This document shows positions 1 through 11,572 of a stretch of 64,000 nt of DNA, one piece after another. The notes beneath the pieces were generated by a model. That model saw only the letters and a program-made list of their open reading frames with translations. It was not told the origin of the DNA and did no database searches. Every line of letters starts with the position of its first letter. Within the stretch, counting starts at the first letter, position 1. This DNA is from Aphelenchoides besseyi (taxonomy: Eukaryota; Nematoda; Chromadorea; Rhabditida; Aphelenchoididae), in the NCBI GenBank assembly GCA_024699855.1, contig JAMPIQ010000002.1, positions 12,028,001-12,092,000 of the forward strand, read 5' to 3'. Made by a program: the position numbers and the translations under genes.

Positions 1-1428
1 TTTTCTGTGCAGGTAAATCCGTCAGTTGCCGCTCGCAACTGATAGGCTTCAGAGTTTTAGAGACTACGAGGTGTGACACAAAAAAGCGAAGTCCAACGGC
101 AAGAGTAACAAAACGCGACTAATGGGCTCCTCACTGTGGTCTTCCACCGAGCGTGTGCTGTTGCCGTTGAATTGTCGTGTATGTGCGTGCAACAAGACCG
201 CTGGCAAATTTTGGGTGCGACTAGACGAGAAACGTGGGGGGAGGAAACAAAAGGGGGGTGGCGAAGAGACAACCCGAAACGTTCCGTGTGTTTTTTTCTG
301 TATCAACGAACGTTTCTGTCTACGGCACTCGGTCAGAAGCTTCGTCGTGGCCGTTGTGTTGTTATGTTTCATTTGAACCGCGCCCTCTTTGTCACTTCCC
401 CGTACACGCAAAATGCCGCGTACGCGCTCGGTTCATAATAGCTTTTGATATGGAGTTATTTACTCGTCTTACGCGCCCTCCAACCAAATCAAAAAGCATA
501 TCTCTGACGACCCTTAACATTTTTGTCATGTGAAAGTTTCGTCTGAGTTTTGTTTTCGATTTTCTCTACGTTTTTTTCGCTGTTACCTTTCGCTTGGACC
601 GTTTTTTGTTTTGCAGTTCACTTATCATTTGGCCTCCAATTATACATTTGAAGCGGGAACTGCTGACGAAAATCGTTGCTGCAAATGGCGATACGTCAGT
701 CGCTAACTTCTTATCAGCAACATTTCGACTAGGCAAGTACTGCGCGCTTCACTTTGTTTAAACTCCATCACCCCGCAAGGGGCAGAATTTGCGGTCGCTT
801 TCGCGAGTTGACGGAACGCATTTTCGATCGATTCCACTTTTTTGGTGTATAGACCTCGAGCACGCATTCAATCACGTGTTACCTTCGACTTCTCTGTGTC
901 AAAATTGCATGTTGTGATCAAATGGACATTGAAGTTGACGATTAGCGTTGTTTTTCAAGTTTGATTTCTTTAAAATCTGTGGACTTGTTGGCTTTGTTTA
1001 AAGTACTATTCTTGAGTATGACATTTATAAGACTGAAAGCTTTCAATTGGTTAATTAGAAGTGCATTACGTTGAGGAAAGTAGAAATTTAAGGGAATAGG
1101 GAGTGCGTGAAATCGAATTTCTCGATTCACAGAAGACAAACATTTGGGGGAAAAACGCGCAAATTGTTTGCTACTGGCCGTGGATATGCATATTAATGTT
1201 TGGTTTGTCTGCGAGTATTTTGATTCGTCTCTTATTTGCTCATTCTCGTTTATATCCGTGACTGTTTTGTTAGCTGCAAAAGAGAGGTTATTTTGTTTAT
1301 GAAAAGTGGCCTTTCCTATCCGGATCATCTCCTCGAATTTTAAAATTCCTTGTATTTCAGGCCGAAAACGTCGCGCAACCGACGAAATTTTTGTGGACGA
1401 GTTCACGGATCGTTCGGGAAACACCGCA
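1..1428. other. Upstream region of mdt-15, no supported gene
   Basis: No reading frame here has codon pattern, splice context or length that supports a gene; the short open frames overlap one another on both strands. A clean acceptor (TTGTATTTCAG ending at 1360) lies 68 nt before the mdt-15 start. It is either the end of a 5' UTR intron or a trans-splice site, so the promoter of mdt-15 probably lies in this stretch. No other element could be recognised. Confidence 0.5.
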
Positions 1429-4400
1429 ATGACTGAAGAAGATTGGCCATCACAAAGCTTTCGAGATCATGTGATTCATCGACTGGAACCGGAGTTGGCG
1501 CGCAATCGTCAAAACGCTCCGAATTTGCCGGTGCCCGGTGATGCACGACAAGTCGAGGAGTATGTTTTCCAGAAGTGCGGGAGCAAGGACGAGTACATGC
1601 GTACAATTGCCAAAGTCATCAATGCCATCAATTGCAATTCCAAGAGTGCGGCTGTGCCCAGTGTGCTTCATCCATCACATTTCAACAGTAACAATGGCAA
1701 CAAATCTTCGCCGAGCAATAATCAGTCGATGAATCCAACTAGCAATCCACTTGCACCACCGCTTAGCGCCGGCGGCTTTAAACCACAAGTGAGTTTACTG
1801 GTGTTTGCATATTTCTATTGTTAAAGTCGTACGTTCTCTAAAATACTTGGTCTGTGTTTTCGACAAAATTTACAGTTCAAGATGTGGCGTTTGATTAGAT
1901 ATGACGCCAATTTTCGTTAGAAAATGATCCATCCCTTTCAAAATTGAAACTGCTGAATTTTGACAGCAAGTTTGTGCCCCAAATGTTTTGTGATTTTCTT
2001 GAAATTTCACAAACAAGCACACACTTTTACATAGTTTCTTGTTTCGAATCCTGTTTGCATTATTTTTGGATGATTACGAACGTAGATGTTGGAAATGGGC
2101 TGTGGAAGGGATGGAATCTGACCCATTGAACTTATACAATTCTTTTGTTTGTTGAATAGCATCATCTGAACTACAGTTTGCTTTAGCTGCTTAAAAGTGT
2201 ATTGTTAAAAGAAGCACGTTGAATGATATCGATGATCGAACTGTTCGTTTGTTGTTGTCTTTTCAAGGCTTGGACTGTTTTATGCAAAAACGATCTTATT
2301 GACATTTTCGAGAACAAATTGCCTACTCGAAACGACAATCGACGATTATGCCGTCGATATGCGCAGTTTCGAGTACTTTGGGAGTTTGTGGTCATTCTCA
2401 GTTCAAATTGACGGTTTTATTTTTGAATCATGAAACAAAAACTGCTTCATAGATTAAGTTCTTTTGGTTTAAGATTCCACCAGATCCACAGCCTACTCAC
2501 CAGCAACAACTTCGTGGGGCCGGTACTGCGGATTTGCAAAGCACTGCTCGTTTCCAGACTCCTCCACTCGGACAACCACCGCCAATGTTCTCCACACACC
2601 AATCGTCTATGCCTGCAGCAAACAGTTTGGTTTCCTCTGCTGGTGGTCCAAGCAATCCTTCAGTCACACCGGCGATGGGCACTTCTGTCAACAATATGGG
2701 ACATGGACAAAAAGCAAATCAATTGCCACACGTGTATCCGTGTATGTTTCGTTTTATTTTTTTTTGTCATTCGAAAAAAATTTTCAGATGCTCAACCACC
2801 GGCTATGCAACAAAATGTTGCTAATAACTCGCAATATGGAATGCATTCGGACAGTGCCGTGGGACAATACGCTCAAAACAAAGGTTTGTGATTTGTTGAA
2901 TGACGACGATAAGCTGCAAATCTAGGACCCTATGGAATGAACGCAAATGGCAAATTAGAAATGACCAACGGTCAGCATTTGCCAATGCATCCGCAATCCT
3001 CAATGCCTCATCAACAACAGTCGATGGTCATGTCTGGAGTCGATCAACAGATGATACAGCAACAACAAAGAATGTGGACTCCAAATGGTCCGGCCGATCA
3101 AATGGGCCGACCACTCTATCCACAAGGTATACCCAATCAAATAGCGAATAGTCAGCAAGGTAATTTCTGTCCGATTTTTGCAATTGTAAATTTCGTTTTA
3201 AAGGTTACGGGAATCAACACGCCAATTCCACGCATTCGTCAGTATTAGAGAATTTGATCAACGCGCCTTCAGCTTACGCATCAGCGCCGATGTCTGGTGG
3301 GTTTAAAAATTAGCATCAAATGTGGATTCGGTTGTTTTAGTACAAAGTTCAGAATACGAACAGTTGCCACCACAAATCTCCGAAGCCTTAAAATCAAGCA
3401 ACGAAGATGAGGTTAGTTGACAAATTACACCCTATTCAACAATTTGTTTACTCATTCAGAAAGCATATTTGATGAAAATACAAAGTTGTCGTCCGTATTT
3501 GGAGCTTATACGAAACCGTTTGGTAACGTCAACTGAACCGGCACTTCACAATAACTTGACTTTTGCAATTGAAGTTGTTTCGTTGGAAAAGTAAGTGTAT
3601 TTTCATCGAATTCATTTGCTTTATGCTTATTTTAGAGCAACAACTTTGCAAAATTTGATTGGCATCGAACTCTACATTCAGAAGTTATTCGGTACAACCC
3701 AACAAAATCCAGCCTTCATGCAACCACCGGCTCAACAGCAGCCAATTGTCGACGCTGTTAATGCGGCTCTCTTGACTGAATCTCAACCACTCAATCAACA
3801 CATTCCGTCTTATCATCAACCCAGTATACCGTCAACCGTTCAATCGTCGTGGGCATCATCGTGGTCCGCACAGCATGATGCCAAATCTGCAGTCAATAAT
3901 CATCTCGGAAGTCCGCAATCGGTATTATCACATCATCAAAACTCGTACGGACCATCACCAACCAACAGTTTTGCTTCGCCTGCTTCGAACTATTCCGGTT
4001 CAACGAACAGTTTCAACAATCGTCCATCGCCCTACCCGATACCGCCGCATCATTTGAAGTACAATACCACTGGTTCAATGCACCACCATCCACAACACGC
4101 TCAACAGGCCATGCAACAACAAGGTTCACATCAGCACCCGCAACATCAGCCCCAAAATATTCCGACTTATCAACATGTAAGTGAATCTTTCAACACAGTT
4201 TTTCCAAACTGATCAACGATTTAGAATTCTGCGTACATGTCTCAGCCAATGCATCCGATGCAACAGAATCAAATGAATCCCAATCAAATAATACAGAATT
4301 CAAATATGATTCCGTCATCACAATCAATGGGCGCATATACGGATGATATGCAGCAATCAATTGACATGTCAAATCGAATGATTGGATCTGATTACGGTAA

Positions 4401-5029
4401 CTTGTTCTTGAATTGTACATCTTATAGTCAAAAGAATTTAGGGTTACCGCAGAACTCTACGAGCGGAAATGTCGAAATGGTCGGCAATTCGATGGCCGTA
4501 ACAAATCCAAATCTAACACGGATTCCTGATCAAGCCCGAAATGAGTTGGCTCAATTCGAAAGTCGTATCAACTTCTCAACCAACGTTGAAACATCCGTCG
4601 ATGGAATGTCGTTTATTGTTGTTTGTGTTTTAAGTGGGTTCATTTATTGACTTTAAGTTATCGCATTTGTTATTTCAGAACGAGAACAAATTCCTTCCTT
4701 GCGTCTGATTATTCCGAGAACTTATCCACAACAACCGGCCTCTGTCGAACGAGCTGCTATTGATCTTGGTTTGTTGTGTTCATGATACTCTGCGTTTACT
4801 CCTTTTTAGATTCTTTCTATTACGATGATCTTCAGAATACGATTCATGATCAATTGAACAAAGCGAATGCCCAAACAGTAACAGAGATTCTCAACATTTG
4901 GGTGAGCACTTGAAAAACATAACAATGTAACTTTGTTCGTTTCAGGAAAGCACCGTCACGCAGTTCTACAGCAGCAGCAGCAATTTCAGCGACTATGACA
5001 TCTTGGGCACAAATTTCAGTGAAATCTGA
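1429..5029 (+). CDS. mdt-15: Mediator subunit 15 (MDT-15)
   Basis: This is the tail-module Mediator subunit that links activators, including nuclear hormone receptors and SREBP, to RNA polymerase II. Thirteen exons: 1429-1788, 2474-2741, 2788-2883, 2926-3159, 3204-3296, 3341-3411, 3460-3590, 3636-4176, 4225-4396, 4442-4633, 4679-4768, 4810-4901, 4946-5029; all phases agree and give about 807 aa. The N-terminus starts MTEEDWPS and carries the KIX domain (about residues 3-85, with [20 protein letters not shown]). A long Q/N/P/S/M-rich middle follows, and the C-terminus has the conserved FIVVC and [10 protein letters not shown] motifs typical of MED15. The start was chosen because nematode MDT-15 begins with M-x-E-E-D-W-P. 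Intron 1 (685 nt) is long. The intron at 4397-4441 is 45 nt and has no stop, so unspliced RNA stays in frame. Very likely correct; small exon edges may differ. Confidence 0.93.
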
Positions 5030-6091
5030 GACAACGACTCGTAGTTGAAAATTAGGACCAAAGTGAAGATCGCTTCTGTTATACATCAATGGTTCGATAA
5101 CTTATATTACTTTTCAACTGTTCTTTTTAATCTTCATGCCTTGTAGACACACATCTCTCTATTGCTTAGTTTATCGTTGAACATAGGAATTTGCAGAATT
5201 TTTCAGTTTTTTGTTTCTTTCGTCACCCACAGTCACATTTCTAATTAGCAAATTTGTTTGAAAGCTGATGAATCACACGATCGACCGCATGTTATTCGGC
5301 GATTAGTGGATTTCTGATGCGTTTGTCCGTTCGTTAATGTTTTTGTTTGTTTCATTCCAAAAATTTCCTCATCTGAAACTCGTGAATTAAAAACAACAGA
5401 GTTTGGTGCAAATTTTTATTCGTCGTTGTTGCTCGGGATCAGTTTGATTTCCAGACCTGATGCCCTCAAACGTATGTTCGTTCACATTGTGACAGAAACA
5501 CCGGTATTGTTGCTGCACCTCAATCCACACGCACAGCAGCATCAATAATCTCAAAACCTCAGTATTTCTTTTTGTATCGACTATTCATTCTGATCGTTTA
5601 ACTCCCAAATGACACATATTCTCCGAAGACAAACGCTGTTTTTTCATTCAACCCGGAACACAAAACTATTTTATCAGGCACGCCATTGATGCCCGTTTCT
5701 TCAAAATTTTGTTCGAATTACGAGTGTATTATGTTCTTTACAAGTCAATCCCTTTCTCTTATACTCATTTTTACGAACTTTCGATTTGCTCCGAAGACAG
5801 AATATTTACTGCTGTAAATACTTGCGAGATATTCGCCCACCATAGAGTAAAAAAGAATTTACAACTTTTAGAACTTGAAAAACTGATTTTTTTAAAAATT
5901 TAACCTAATAAACAATATTCTTCGAATGAAACTACTTTATTCTAATTAACATGATCTTATTTACAACCACGAAACTCGAAAGATAGTATTCGAAATCACT
6001 GGAACTTGTTTGCCCGTTGCCAAAATCTCGAGGTCTATTGGCGATACACCAAACCAAAAGCCATAGATGAGTGCTGAGGTCGTTTGTAAGT
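5030..6091. other. Convergent 3' region of mdt-15 and parkin
   Basis: Two genes converge here. An AATAAA hexamer on the + strand (5907-5912) and one on the - strand (complement of TTTATT at 5936-5941) lie 24 nt apart; they are the best poly(A) signal candidates for mdt-15 and parkin. If both are used, the mdt-15 3' UTR is about 880 nt. No further coding exon is visible. Confidence 0.5.
5907..5912 (+). terminator. Candidate poly(A) signal of mdt-15
   Basis: AATAAA, the first perfect hexamer seen downstream of the mdt-15 stop codon. A facing hexamer for the opposite gene lies at 5936-5941. Assigned from position only. Confidence 0.4.
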
Positions 6092-7536
6092 TCACTCAAA
6101 CCAATGATCCCATTGGCAATCCGTGGTCCATTCTAAAGACAATAATTTTCAACATTCGATAAGCAGTTAGATCACCTTTTCCACAAATAAAACACCAGTT
6201 AAAAGCACAGTTTGTACATTGAAGATGCGAACAACCTCCCGATCGTTCCGTCGGTGCTCTACATTGAGGACACGGCTTTGAGATATGTTTGATTACCTCG
6301 ATAGTTTGATTTAACTAAAAATTAACAGCTAAAGTTTTTAGCTACTATAAACTCACTTCTCCACAAGTGCATTTTCCCATGTTTCTACATTGCGTACAAA
6401 ATACTAACTGGCATTCTGGACACATGACTTCGGTACTTGTTTCCTCTTCATCATTTACAACCAAAAAACCGGAATTACATTTTGGGTCCGCGCAATATAC
6501 TAATCCATTCTGAATGGACAAGAACTTTTCAGCGGCCAGCTTTTGAAATCTGTTGTACTTCTCTACACCTCCGATAAGATAATAGTGATGACTGTCTTTG
6601 ACAAATTCTGAATAGCTAGTAATTAAAGTATTGATATCAACCTACGTTTGCAATCGATCATTACGCATTGCATTGTATAACCAACTTCAGAACGATAAAC
6701 AAAAAGCCACTGAGAGAAAACTTGTTCGAGATAAGCGCTAATGCAAGGAATACAAGAACTATGAGCACAATTCTCCATGGAGAAAATCAAGGGTTCTACT
6801 TCACTACAAATAACACATTCACGGTTGTGTTTGTTTAATCGAACACAAGAAAGAAGAGGACTTTCCTGAAAAGCTTTCAAAGCTTGTAACCTTTAAGTAA
6901 CTTACTTCACTACAATCCACACATTTGAATAGAAACCGAGCATAAGTGTCTTGTTGAGCACAGTTAACGCATTTTATTGCAATTTTGTTACTAAATAACC
7001 TAGCAATGAACAACAGAGGTGAAGAGACTTACACGTTTGTAACGTCTTGGAAGCTCGACGGTTCATTGAGGAATTCAATTGCATTGTTTCCACATTTACA
7101 GCAATAAGCACGCAGCTTTCCAACTTGTAGTTTGTCGCACTTTTTGCAATAAACGTAAAAGCTGCTTAACGTCTTCTTGTTTACAATTTCTTTTCGTGGT
7201 TCAACAACAACATAATCGTGAAGATCGTTGTCCAAACTCGACGGTTTCGGTTTGCAGGGCTCGTTGGTAATCGTGACCGTTAAAGCACTAAAGACGATCA
7301 AATAAACTCGCTTACACACAAGATCTTTACGTTTGACTTCCGAGTTGTAGATCCGATATCTTCGAGTCGCATGAGAGCCGTTGACCACAGAAAACAACTC
7401 GCATTTGATCAGGATTCAGTTTTACTTTCTGTGAAATCTTCTCAGTCAACTGCTTCACAGTGTCGTTTGCCTCCAGTTCGATTGCTATTGGAAAACATTT
7501 CCCTTTTTCTCGGACCAGAATTTGCACCGTATTCAT
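6092..7536 (-). CDS. pdr-1: Parkin-type RBR E3 ubiquitin ligase (pdr-1)
   Basis: Parkin is an RBR E3 ligase that passes ubiquitin through a RING2 cysteine and acts in mitophagy with PINK1. Seven exons from the 5' end: 7536-7331, 7287-7033, 6990-6906, 6865-6646, 6607-6357, 6314-6176, 6132-6092; 398 aa, close to the C. elegans length. Order of domains: ubiquitin-like domain (about 1-78), cysteine-rich RING0 (CKKC, KCGN, KCVNC), RING1 (CVICSE...CAHSSC), IBR (ADPKCNSG...CPECQLVFC), RING2 (CPQCRAP...SGGCSHLQC, catalytic Cys about 367) and the C-terminal DHWFE end typical of parkin. Introns are 38-43 nt. The start at 7536 lies 3 nt behind a TTTTAG acceptor. It sits 39 nt downstream of another gene on the same strand, so co-transcription and trans-splicing are likely. 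The RING1/IBR junction uses intron 6608-6645; an alternative 26-nt intron was judged too short. Confidence 0.92.
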
Positions 7537-7575
7537 GCTCTAAAATCAGGGATTATAGAACAAAAACTAAACGTT

Positions 7576-7941
7576 TCAAAACACGAATCCTAAACACTCC
7601 ATCTTTTCAATGTCTTCATTGTAAACAAGTGTGTTTGTTTCGCAAGTTGGTTTATCAGATGATTTTGAGTAAAGTGCTTCTCTGCTCATTGCCGACAATC
7701 TTTTGTTGAGTGTGAAGTTGCCATTGATTTGAAGCACAAAAACAAAGTTTACCAAACCTTCCGCATAACTTGGTGAGTTTTGGCGAAGGATTATTCTTGT
7801 TTGCGTTGTACTCGAGACAACGTGCTGCGTTCAATGAGAAGTACAATTGAATATGTGGACAATCGGCCAATAATGCCAATTCACGTTCGCTAATTTGCGT
7901 TGCCTGGAAACCGATTTTAAATTTTTTGATGATTTTACCAT
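7576..7941 (-). CDS. Small unknown protein upstream of parkin
   Basis: Three exons: 7941-7939 (the ATG alone), 7903-7758, 7699-7576; 90 aa starting MATQISEREL and ending CLGFVF. The phases agree, all introns are GT-AG (35 and 58 nt), and the spliced frame is open although no single frame spans it. I do not recognise the family. The product has no signal peptide or clear membrane segment, and a few cysteines are spread through it. It begins about 78 nt from the divergent TMEM33-like gene and ends 39 nt before the parkin start, so it would be the first cistron of a two-gene operon. The single-codon first exon is unusual and is the weakest part of the model. Confidence 0.5.
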
Positions 7942-8018
7942 TGAACAACTTTTCGAGTTGAACTTCTTGTTTCGTATATTTCAATTTTTAGAATCGAAAC
8001 TTTGCCGTAGTTCGCAGA

Positions 8019-9069
8019 ATGGTCGAGATCAGAGAAGAACCGAACGACGAACATTCTGCAGCCCACGATGCACCACAACAACCGCAATCTAATTCACGAC
8101 CAACTGCAAACAATCGCAATTTATCGTCGTCGCTGATGGTTTGATTTACATTTGATGTTTTTTTGTTGGATTATACCTTCATTTCAGGAGTTTTTGAAAG
8201 AAGATCCCGTTTACACGATTTGCTCTGGACTGCGTATCTTGACGCTTTTCTTTATGGTTACGTACACATTGAATGCGTTGGGTTTCATGTCGGCAAAAGC
8301 CAGTTATTCGAAAGCATTTGCTGCTGGTACTGATCATCATGTTGGGCTTACATATTGATTCTATTTTAGCCGCTGCAACCAATGCTTTTCGTTTACATCA
8401 ACGATTACGTGGAACCGTGAATGCGGTCTTCAGTCGTCAATTTCTGCAGCAACTCTTATGCGAAGATTCCTGTCACTACTTGATTTACTCCATAGCGTTT
8501 GTTTCATCACCGCCTGTAACGAGTGCGTTGGACAAATCAACCAATTTGTTTTATCTTAACCATTTTAGTGGCACTATTTCCAATCCAGTTATACGCCTTA
8601 TTGCATACCTCGTCGTACATCATCAAAGTAAGTGAAGTAACTGGACAGAGCCGCAGCAATCTTGTCACTTCGATCGCTCAATTGCGTGATCGTTATACGT
8701 CCACTTGTTTGTCGACCATTGCTTGTGTAGAAATCTTTGTTTTTCCGGTCTTCTTTGCGATGATTTTAATGTGAGTTCTGATTGTTTGTTCCATGATTTC
8801 GTGATTTTTAGGGGCAAAGCAAACATACTGTTCGTTTTTCTCTACTATCGTTTTCTTTCATTGCGCTACTCAAGTCGTCGAAATCCACATACCAGGTATC
8901 GTTCTGCCGAATTCAACGAATTCCACATTTATTGTTTAGAATGGCGTTTTATAATCTCAAACTCTCGTTGTTTGATGTTGCTTCGAAGCCTGCTTGTCCG
9001 AACTTTTTGAAGCAGTTTATCTACCAATCCGTCAACATGGTTCAACGTCTTGCGCCGCCAGTTCAATAA
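8019..9069 (+). CDS. TMEM33 family ER membrane protein (Kr-h2 type)
   Basis: TMEM33/Krueppel-homolog-2 proteins are multi-pass ER and nuclear-envelope proteins linked to ER shaping and reticulon function. Six exons: 8019-8138, 8188-8326, 8370-8522, 8569-8770, 8812-8895, 8940-9069; 275 aa with consistent phases. Landmarks shared with the family are the hydrophobic segments around VYTICSGLRILTLFF and VTMALFPIQLYALLH, the FLYYRFLSLRYSSRRNP block, and the C-terminal KPACP...RLAPPV end. The last intron (8896-8939) must be removed: the read-through frame stops elsewhere and loses the conserved tail. The N-terminal 40 residues are hydrophilic and poorly conserved. The stop codon lies inside an AATAAA hexamer (9065-9070) and overlaps the 3' end of the opposite gene by 7 nt. 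Confidence 0.9.
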
Positions 9070-9458
9070 ACTTTCTTTGATCTCACGCCCCTATTGTATT
9101 CCTTTTTAGTATAGTAGATTTGCTTTATCAATCTATCCGAATTAATGTTCGTGTTAATAAACGTGCCGATTCCACTAATGGTTCCTTGTACAAGAAATTT
9201 TTTTGCTAATAAAGAAATTAAACGATCATAATTCGCCAGTGTATTGTCGCGAGTCTTTCGGTATCGTGCGCATGCATCGGATCTCACGTCAGTTCGTTTG
9301 CGAAGAACTTCGTTCTGTGCGAGCGTTCGGACTTCTGGAGCAATGAGTCGAATTTTTGCTGCCTCCTCGCGAATCCATCTTCGCCGAACACTTCTTTTCT
9401 TTCCTACCAAATGCTTTGGATAGTTGAATACGTAAGAACGTTTTGGTCTCGGTGGCAT
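9063..9458 (-). CDS. Small basic protein, family unknown
   Basis: A single open frame of 131 aa, very basic at the N-terminus (MPPRPKRSYVFNYPKHL, then a KKRSVRRRW cluster) and mixed afterwards. The ATG lies 16 nt behind a CTTTAG acceptor, as expected for a trans-spliced or 5'-intron-containing gene. The charge would suit nucleic-acid binding or mitochondrial targeting, but I recognise no domain and give no function. It converges on the TMEM33-like gene: its stop (9065-9063) and that gene's stop (9067-9069) leave the two coding regions overlapping by 7 nt. Confidence 0.6.
   Translation of the reverse strand: MPPRPKRSYVFNYPKHLVGKKRSVRRRWIREEAAKIRLIAPEVRTLAQNEVLRKRTDVRSDACARYRKTRDNTLANYDRLISLLAKKFLVQGTISGIGTFINTNINSDRLIKQIYYTKKEYNRGVRSKKVY
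9065..9070 (+). terminator. AATAAA overlapping the TMEM33-like stop codon
   Basis: AATAAA whose central TAA is the stop codon of the TMEM33-like gene. If it is used, the 3' UTR would be only about 10-25 nt. Position evidence only. Confidence 0.3.
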
Positions 9459-9956
9459 GATGACTCAAGAATACCTAAAGATGTGAATCGGCAAAGATTA
9501 GACGATCGTTTTTGAGCAGATAACATTTATGAGACAATACGTTGCTTCGTTTATTGAGTTAACAGCAGAAAATAGCACAACTGACCACTATGTGGCAATC
9601 AGAGAGGAGTGAGGGAAATCTGCGGATACAACGTACTGGGATCAAAAAGGGGCGGCCTCTAAGCGGCCAACTGCTTTTAAAACAAGAACTGTTACATTGA
9701 CGGGTTATATCTACTTGCCGTTAAAATTGAACTTCCGGAAACGAACAAAGCAAAACCGCACACAGTACTTATGTTCGATTTTCCAGTCAGAAATTTTTCC
9801 GCGAAAAAAGGCCGATCTTTGAACGGACTGCAAGATTGCCAATCTTCCCAGTCGCTAAATCGTACAATGATTTATTCGGTTCTATCAAAACAACAATAAA
9901 ATAATGAAAAAATATGATTAACTGTTGTATCGATGCGAATACTTCGACCGCTCTTT

Positions 9957-10264
9957 TCATTCGCTCCGGTCCTGAGCGATTCGGTGCCACAGCGTACCCA
10001 ACGTTCGCTCCATGTCTTTTCGCCATCGATCTGCCAGTCGTCCAAGTGGTTTCGCATGATATGACTTGAAACAGGCGTCGCAGGTAATCAGTAGTCCACT
10101 CGTCTGACAGTGATCGCAAAGTAATTAAACTTTTTCGGTTTCAACTTCGGACTCCGAATTATCTAAAAACAGTATCAATTTGCTAAAGAAACACGTTTGT
10201 TTTACCAGTATTTTCGTTTTGATTCGGCGGTCGACTAACGAATGGCGAATTCATCTAAGACCCT
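9957..10264 (-). pseudogene. Zinc-finger-like (PHD-type) ORF interrupted by stop codon
   Basis: Minus-strand reading from an ATG near 10254 gives a short acidic Ser/Glu stretch. After an apparent 43-nt GT-AG intron it meets TAA at 10127-10125. The same frame then continues as LLCDHC...LLITCDACFKSYH up to a stop at 9959-9957. CxxC-x8-CxxC-x4-H is the first half of a PHD or similar treble-clef finger, but the downstream Cys/His pairs of a full PHD are absent. The stop is one base from a Gln codon (CAA), so this may be a decayed gene, a sequencing error or chance. No functional claim is made. Confidence 0.3.
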
Positions 10265-10722
10265 GATGGACTCTCCGAAAAATCCTGATCGTCGGACGAT
10301 TCCATCTGCATAAACGAGGAGCGCAAGCTGGTAGGAACGCGATTACACCGTGATGTTCTGCAGCAGAAACGCGCCAAAAATGGGGCCACGATCTGTCGCA
10401 CTGAAACCCTATTTTTGTGCTTCTTGGTTTTCTGTTACTTCAACAAACTGCTGTGTCGTTATCTTAACCGCTGAAATCGATCATTTCACTACTGAAAATA
10501 CGCGGTCTTATTCATAAACGGAAGTTCATGAAAATACAAAACGATGCTTCATTTCTTGGTTGTTTTCAGTTTATAGGAATGCTTTCGGTGCAGAGATATT
10601 CATGCGGACCGCCGTAGAGTCATTTCGTGTTGTCTTACGAGAATGCAGTTTTCTACTCAACATAAAATCTTCGTTGGAATCAAGTTAACAATTGCAGTTT
10701 GTGAAACCGACAATAAAGTTTT
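10125..10722. other. Intergenic stretch, apart from the broken ORF
   Basis: Beyond the interrupted zinc-finger-like ORF I see no supported gene. Several AG acceptors near 10600-10730 precede the next + strand gene, so 5' UTR or an upstream exon of that gene could be here. Confidence 0.3.
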
Positions 10723-11249
10723 ATGTCACTTAAATTTCAGTCATTGGCTACAGTTGTGCTGACAGTCATTGATACGGCCTACCTGACCACATACTTAGCC
10801 GTGAACTTTGAACTTCTAGTCGTCTATTCAATCGACATATGCACTCTTCTCTATTGTGTTTGCTCGCCAATTGCCGCTTATTTTGGATATCAGCGTAAAG
10901 ACGGCATGTTCTCGACCAATTACGCTATTACGGTAATCTCTCTTCTATTAATTAATCAAGAAATGTTTAAGGAAATAGTGTTTTCAACTCTCGGATTCAT
11001 GTGCTGGATACTCATTTGCAGTGTTGGTTTCAATGTCACATTGCGTACTGTTGCTTGGCCCTGCGTTCAATTTGCTATTGTTGGTGTAAGTCGACGTTAA
11101 ATGAGACAATGAATGTTGATTTGCAGGTGGTTTCGAGCGTTAACGCTCTTCTATTTCTGACTATTTCGATTACGTATTTAAGCGGCATATTCAAGGAAAA
11201 AGTGTTCTTAACGTATGATGATGAAACGGATAGCTCACTTTTGTCATGA
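10723..11249 (+). CDS. Four-helix membrane protein, nematode hypothetical
   Basis: Two exons, 10723-11085 and 11127-11249, joined by a 41-nt GTAAGT...TTGCAG intron in phase 0; about 161 aa. Four hydrophobic segments are evident: around ATVVLTVIDTAYLTTYLAV, LVVYSIDICTLLYCVC, IVFSTLGFMCWILICSVGF, and VSSVNALLFLTISITYL. A short acidic tail (DDETDSS) follows, presumably cytosolic. The four-helix layout resembles small tetraspan families (MARVEL- or claudin-like), but no signature motif is present, so no family is given. The start is uncertain: an AATTTCAG acceptor lies inside the first codons, so the true N-terminus may come from an upstream exon. Confidence 0.6.
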
Positions 11250-11572
11250 ACTCAGCTCTTACACTTCGACTTTCATTTGGTAAAGTACTCTGTCGACAAT
11301 TCTTATTTTAAACGCCTACTCCCCATTCTGAACATTTGCGTAACATCCGATTTTTTTAAAAGACATTAGTTACGGAGATGGACATCATCGTCGAGTTATG
11401 TTTGCTTGGTTGAGTGGAATAACGAGCAGAAAATTTATCTTAAACAATGCCCGACAAACAGCGAATGAATTTAAACAGGACTCCACAAATAAATAGTTGA
11501 AAGGATCGAGCGAACGGCGTTGAGATCGCAAGCTATTTTGTCAATTGAATGCGTTGCTACTACTCGTTCATT

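Noticed and set aside
64..533. Overlapping open frames of 70-115 codons on both strands at the left edge
   Set aside because: Mutually overlapping, no splice or start context, and composition dominated by simple T/G and A runs.
942..1424. 160-codon minus-strand frame
   Set aside because: Runs antisense over the mdt-15 5' region with low-complexity Asn/Lys-rich sequence; no acceptor, donor or family signal.
6608..6641. 26-nt intron at the parkin RING1/IBR junction
   Set aside because: Too short to splice. A 38-nt intron (6608-6645) gives a conserved junction in correct phase.
8627..8647. GTAAGT...CAG intron-like segment in the TMEM33-like gene
   Set aside because: Only about 21 nt, and the read-through sequence is the conserved helix-loop.
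9610..9690. GC-rich palindrome-like stretch (GGCGGCCTCTAAGCGGCC) as a possible structured RNA
   Set aside because: The pairing is short and imperfect, with no further complementary sequence around it.
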